Below, in pieces: positions 5,872 through 8,866 of a stretch of 8,866 nt of DNA (within the stretch, counting starts at the first letter, position 1; the number at the start of each line of letters is the position of its first letter). The notes beneath the pieces are model-generated. The model worked only from the letters and a program-made list of their open reading frames with translations, made no database searches and was not told the DNA's origin. Location: assembly GCA_030642185.1 (NCBI GenBank), contig DAOWOG010000030.1, forward strand, positions 1 through 8,866, written 5' to 3'. The DNA comes from Helicobacteraceae bacterium. GTDB lineage: Bacteria > Campylobacterota > Campylobacteria > Campylobacterales > Sulfurimonadaceae. Position numbers and translations under genes: made by a program.

Positions 5872-6802
5872 AAACTTTCGGTTCAGGCGCTTCGAATGTT
5901 TTTCCCAAAAGCGTTACCTTTTTAGCATGCAGCATAACCCTCTGAGCTCGGTGTCCGCCGTAAAGCTCATCACCGACGATCGGAAAATTGATAGAACGCA
6001 AATGGGTACGGATCTGATGGGTGCGGCCTTCATGGATAATAATTTTAACCTTGGACTTTTTACCGGACACTTCCAGAGGATAAACTTCACTGCGTGCCGG
6101 TTTGCCTTGCTGTGAAACTTTTGAATATGCTTTGTTGTGTCGTTTCTCTGTCACAATAGGTTTATCGATCATCACTTCATCAATGAAAACCCCTTCAACC
6201 CAGGCAACGTACTCTTTATAGACCTCATCCTGACTGAATGCCTGAATCGCCTTAAGACGAAACTCCTCATTTTTCACCAGGATCAGGACCCCGCTCGTTT
6301 CACGATCAAGGCGATGCAGCAGCCTGGCACCTTTAAACTGACGTTCGATCTCATCCGAATTCAAGAAGGCGGGTTTATCGACAACGATCAGATCATCATT
6401 TTCGAAAATGGGTCTGATCTTCTCAATTCGCTGCACCTTGAACTCTGTTTTGACAGAGAGTTCTCCGCGGGCAATCATCACTTTTTTATTGCCGACATAG
6501 ACCAGTCCGCGATCAATCATCGACTTGGCCTGTCCATTGGAAATACCTTCCTGTGCCGCTACCAGCTTATAGGCTTTTTCCACTTCTCCGGACGATTTTC
6601 CTCCCGAATAAGACGACTGTGTGTCTGCTTCATACTGTTCACGGATTGCCGCGTTGGCAGATAGTTTCTTTTTGTAAACTTTTTTCTTTTCGTCACGCTT
6701 GGCGTCGGCTTTGGCATAAGCTTTTGCTTTTACCCGCTCTTTGGCAACACTGCGCTTTCGGGCTGCTCTTTTTACCGCAGCCTCTTTTTTATCACTCGCC
6801 AT
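5852..6802 (-). CDS. S4-domain RluA-family pseudouridine synthase
   Basis: Converts specific uridines in RNA, most likely 23S rRNA, to pseudouridine in the cytoplasm. The 316-residue protein has three parts: a basic, probably disordered extension (1 to about 70; 20 of the first 50 residues are Lys or Arg and 12 are Ala); an S4 RNA-binding domain (about 75-115); and the catalytic domain with HRLDRETSG at 163-171, D166 being the catalytic Asp, and GRTHQIRTHL at 259-268. GAGG stands 6 nt before the ATG, which supports including the extension. It lies 24 nt after waaA in the same operon, as in H. pylori and C. jejuni. The exact target uridines cannot be read from sequence, so I give no rluB/C/D symbol. 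Confidence 0.93.
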   Translation of the reverse strand: MASDKKEAAVKRAARKRSVAKERVKAKAYAKADAKRDEKKKVYKKKLSANAAIREQYEADTQSSYSGGKSSGEVEKAYKLVAAQEGISNGQAKSMIDRGLVYVGNKKVMIARGELSVKTEFKVQRIEKIRPIFENDDLIVVDKPAFLNSDEIERQFKGARLLHRLDRETSGVLILVKNEEFRLKAIQAFSQDEVYKEYVAWVEGVFIDEVMIDKPIVTEKRHNKAYSKVSQQGKPARSEVYPLEVSGKKSKVKIIIHEGRTHQIRTHLRSINFPIVGDELYGGHRAQRVMLHAKKVTLLGKTFEAPEPKVFRHFSE

Positions 6803-6826
6803 TTAATACCTCGCAATCGCTAAATT

Positions 6827-7987
6827 TTATTCTGAATCTGTCAAATAGGATACAACACGTTCCAGATCAATCTTTTCATCGACATATGCTCCGGGCATAT
6901 GCTCTGCTTTTTCTAAAGCGTCTGCAATGGCGTCCGCCTCGACTTCCTGAACATTATGAACATATTTAAAAAGTTCCTGCTGCATAAAAGCATGTTTTCC
7001 GGTAATGATTTTACAGCCGAAATACGCCGGTTCCAAAGGATTGTGTCCGCCGACATCCTCTTTGAATGCACCGCCGAGAACGGCGATATCACTGATGGCA
7101 TAGATGTTATTCAACTCGCCCATCGCATCGATCAGGACCACATCCGCTTCAAAAGTTTGCTGTTCACTCCAGCGCGATAGCGTCAATGCAGCGCAACGCG
7201 CTCTTATCAGCTCCCACACCGCATCAAACCGCTCCGGATGACGGGGTACGACAATCAATCTGGAAGCTCTGCTGTCACGATGTGCCAAAAAAGCATCGAT
7301 AATCGTCTCTTCTTCACCTTCATGCGTACTTGCAGCCACGATCACTTCGCCGGCGGGTTTTTCATACAGATGCGTTGTCTTGATCTCCTGGGCCAGCTTG
7401 ATATTGCCGATCACTTCAATGTTGGCTGCACCCAGCGTTTCAAAACGTTTTTTATCTGCTTCACTTTGACAGAATACTTTGTCCACCTGTTTAAACAGAC
7501 GCCGATAAAACCAGCCAAAACGTCTGTATTTTGGAAAACTCCGCTCAGTCATACGGGCATTAAGCAAGACCACTTTTGCCCCTTTTGCACGGGCAACCGT
7601 AAACAGAAGATACCAGAACTCCGCTTCAAGTACCACCAAAAAAGGCTGCGGCCTAATCCACAGGGGTAAAAAAAGTTCATACGGAAGATAGCGTACATCT
7701 GCTCTATACTTCTTCGCTTCGTTTTGACCGGTATGGGTGATGGTCGTAATGTTGATCTGACGATCACCAAGACGCTTGAGAATCGGACCGAGCGCCCGGG
7801 TTTCGCCAAGTGAGCAGGCATGGAACCATATCCCTTTTTTATCAAATGACGGCGTGTTTTTCAAAAAAAACCGGGAAGGAACTGATTCACTGTATTTGGA
7901 TTTAAACGAGAGCCAAAAAAGCAGCGGAAGCGCCAGCAGATAAAGAAGAGCGCTTAAGAAGGTGTAAAAAAGCGTAAAAGGCTTCAC
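6827..7987 (-). CDS. waaA: 3-deoxy-D-manno-octulosonic acid (Kdo) transferase WaaA/KdtA
   Basis: Transfers Kdo from CMP-Kdo to the lipid A precursor, beginning the lipopolysaccharide core at the cytoplasmic face of the inner membrane. The 386-residue protein has an N-terminal hydrophobic anchor (about 4-27), a GT-B donor/acceptor fold and the family motifs WFHACSLGE (54-62, with E62 the likely catalytic base), EAEFW (121-125; usually ETELW), STHEGEEE (220-227), VPRHPERF (247-254), DAMGEL (287-292) and GGHNPLEP (313-320). The start is GTG, overlapping the preceding stop as GTGA. AGGAGG lies only 1 nt before that GTG, too close for normal initiation, and no other ATG, GTG or TTG lies in frame nearby, so coupled re-initiation is likely. 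Whether it adds one or two Kdo residues is not visible. Confidence 0.95.
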   Translation of the reverse strand: MKPFTLFYTFLSALLYLLALPLLFWLSFKSKYSESVPSRFFLKNTPSFDKKGIWFHACSLGETRALGPILKRLGDRQINITTITHTGQNEAKKYRADVRYLPYELFLPLWIRPQPFLVVLEAEFWYLLFTVARAKGAKVVLLNARMTERSFPKYRRFGWFYRRLFKQVDKVFCQSEADKKRFETLGAANIEVIGNIKLAQEIKTTHLYEKPAGEVIVAASTHEGEEETIIDAFLAHRDSRASRLIVVPRHPERFDAVWELIRARCAALTLSRWSEQQTFEADVVLIDAMGELNNIYAISDIAVLGGAFKEDVGGHNPLEPAYFGCKIITGKHAFMQQELFKYVHNVQEVEADAIADALEKAEHMPGAYVDEKIDLERVVSYLTDSE

Positions 7988-8709
7988 GCCTCCTGTGTTT
8001 CCTCTTCTGTTTCCATATACAGAATACGCCCGCAGTGCGGACAGTTTGTAATCTCTTCGCCTTTAATCACTTCGGAATAGATTTTATCACTGATCACCAT
8101 ATAACAGCCCATACAGGCCTGGTGTCTAACCGGTACCGCAGTGGTATTCTTTGCCCAGCGGCGAATTTTCTGGTAAAAAGAAAGTCCTTTCTGGTTCATC
8201 TTCGAGATCAGTTCCTGTTTTTGGGTAAACACTTTTTGACGTTCTTTGTCAATCTCGGCCAGTTTCGCATCAACCTCTTTTTTGACAGAGACGAGATTGC
8301 TCTCCAGCTCCTCCATCTGTCCCTGGAGTTCATCCACTTTTTCCTGCTTGGAGTTGATCACTTTTTCAAGACGTTCGATCTCTTCGTTGGCAAATGTAAC
8401 CTGTTCTTTGGCAATTTCCTCTTCGAGCTGAAGTGATTTCATTTCACGTTCAGTCTTGATATCAGCACTTTTTCTGCTATTCTCTTCAAGTTTGGCAGAA
8501 AGTTCAGCAAGATGAAGTTCATTCTTCTGTTTTTTCAACTGCTCATCTTTAATCTCACCACTATAGGCCGCTACCTCATTGTCAAGGTTCTCTTTTTTTG
8601 CCACTGCTGTTTCATACTTATGATTTGCAGCATCTATCTGCGGTTCAAATGCATCGATCTCTTTGTCTACTTTTGAAAGATCAATCAGCTGTTGAAGGTG
8701 TTTATTCAA
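7984..8709 (-). CDS. flgZ: Coiled-coil zinc-ribbon protein, FlgZ/HP0958 type
   Basis: A 241-residue protein that is mostly one long charged coiled coil (about 5-170) with a C-terminal C4 zinc ribbon (zf-RING_7 type): C199-x2-C202 and C223-x2-C226. This layout, and a place between nif3-like and waaA, match H. pylori HP0958 (FlgZ), reported to stabilise the sigma-54 factor RpoN and to act in flagellar gene expression, including on flaA mRNA. That role here is inferred from domain layout and gene order; no flagellar gene lies in the window. The start is TTG at 8709-8707, with AAAGGA 6 nt upstream; no ATG fits. It follows the Nif3-like stop by 22 nt and overlaps waaA by 4 nt, so the genes are co-transcribed. 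Confidence 0.85.
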   Translation of the reverse strand: MNKHLQQLIDLSKVDKEIDAFEPQIDAANHKYETAVAKKENLDNEVAAYSGEIKDEQLKKQKNELHLAELSAKLEENSRKSADIKTEREMKSLQLEEEIAKEQVTFANEEIERLEKVINSKQEKVDELQGQMEELESNLVSVKKEVDAKLAEIDKERQKVFTQKQELISKMNQKGLSFYQKIRRWAKNTTAVPVRHQACMGCYMVISDKIYSEVIKGEEITNCPHCGRILYMETEEETQEA

Positions 8710-8731
8710 TGGATTTCCTTTAGAAGGTTCC

Positions 8732-8866
8732 CTATGCTATATAAGTAAAAGGGTTTTTTGATGATGAAATTATAACCGTTAATCCTAAATTTTTCAAATA
8801 TACCTCTAAAATCTCTCCAAAATAGCGTTCGCTTTCAAAGTGGCCGATATCGATCATCGACAAACC
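8732..8866 (-). CDS. Nif3-like dinuclear metal centre protein (C-terminal end, partial)
   Basis: Only the last 44 residues are in the window, ending at TAG 8734-8732; the gene continues beyond the right edge. The tail reads IDIGHFESERYF near its start and closes with NPFTYIA. The GH-x3-E pattern (His9 and Glu13 of the visible part) corresponds to the conserved C-terminal metal ligands of the Nif3/YbgI family, and an NPF-x-Y/F ending is typical. Family members form hexameric rings with a two-metal site; their biochemical role is poorly settled. It is the H. pylori HP0959 counterpart by position and precedes the FlgZ-like gene by 22 nt, apparently in the same operon. Confidence 0.88.
   Translation of the reverse strand, partial: GLSMIDIGHFESERYFGEILEVYLKNLGLTVIISSSKNPFTYIA

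Noticed and set aside
6137..6664. 175-codon plus-strand open frame opposite the pseudouridine synthase
   Set aside because: It lies entirely over a clear coding gene, has no supporting ribosome site and reads like antisense translation.
1..8866. CRISPR array or intact insertion sequence
   Set aside because: No regularly spaced repeats with unique spacers and no transposase frame in either strand.

Overview
All eight genes that can be supported lie on the minus strand. The window looks like a chromosome segment of a Campylobacterota (epsilonproteobacterial) species, probably a free-living relative of Sulfurimonas, Sulfuricurvum or Sulfurovum. Two things point there. The order nif3-like, flgZ-like (HP0958), waaA, RluA-type pseudouridine synthase matches H. 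pylori HP0959-HP0956, and with ffh next it matches C. jejuni Cj0705-Cj0709, as I remember those genomes. The Ffh also carries a DLQRLAA variant of the usual DxxRPAA motif, which I associate with this group. Genus assignment is inference.

Layout in direction of transcription (right to left). 8866-5852 is a tight housekeeping operon: the C-terminal end of a Nif3-like metalloprotein, a coiled-coil zinc-ribbon protein of the FlgZ/HP0958 type (TTG start), Kdo transferase WaaA (GTG start overlapping the flgZ stop by 4 nt), and an S4-domain pseudouridine synthase with a very basic N-terminal extension. A 117-nt gap (5735-5851) then holds a promoter with a 22-nt palindrome placed between its -35 and -10. 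It drives a two-gene unit: a periplasmic di-heme cytochrome c peroxidase and, 7 nt later, a 949-residue membrane sensor with DAHL-PAS-PAS-GGDEF-EAL architecture. The gap between these two genes and the second start codon form a perfect 9-bp hairpin, which suggests translational coupling. This pair sits between rlu and ffh, which are neighbours in C. jejuni. ffh follows with its own extended -10 promoter; its start is best placed at a GTG 45 nt inside the longest reading frame.

Downstream of ffh, the rpsP-rimM-trmD-rplS genes expected from C. jejuni are absent. A 233-nt non-coding stretch (270-502) holds a REP-like GTAG-hairpin element, a plus-strand structured leader with a strong Shine-Dalgarno and a 6-codon ORF, and a promoter for a DUF433 antitoxin-like gene at the left edge. 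A possible toxin partner begins in the last 17 nt of the window.

Functionally, the right half serves envelope (Kdo transfer), ribosome modification and possibly sigma-54/flagellar control, and ffh serves co-translational protein export. The inserted pair joins periplasmic peroxide removal to c-di-GMP signalling in one transcript. I see no CRISPR array, tRNA, rRNA or intact transposase.
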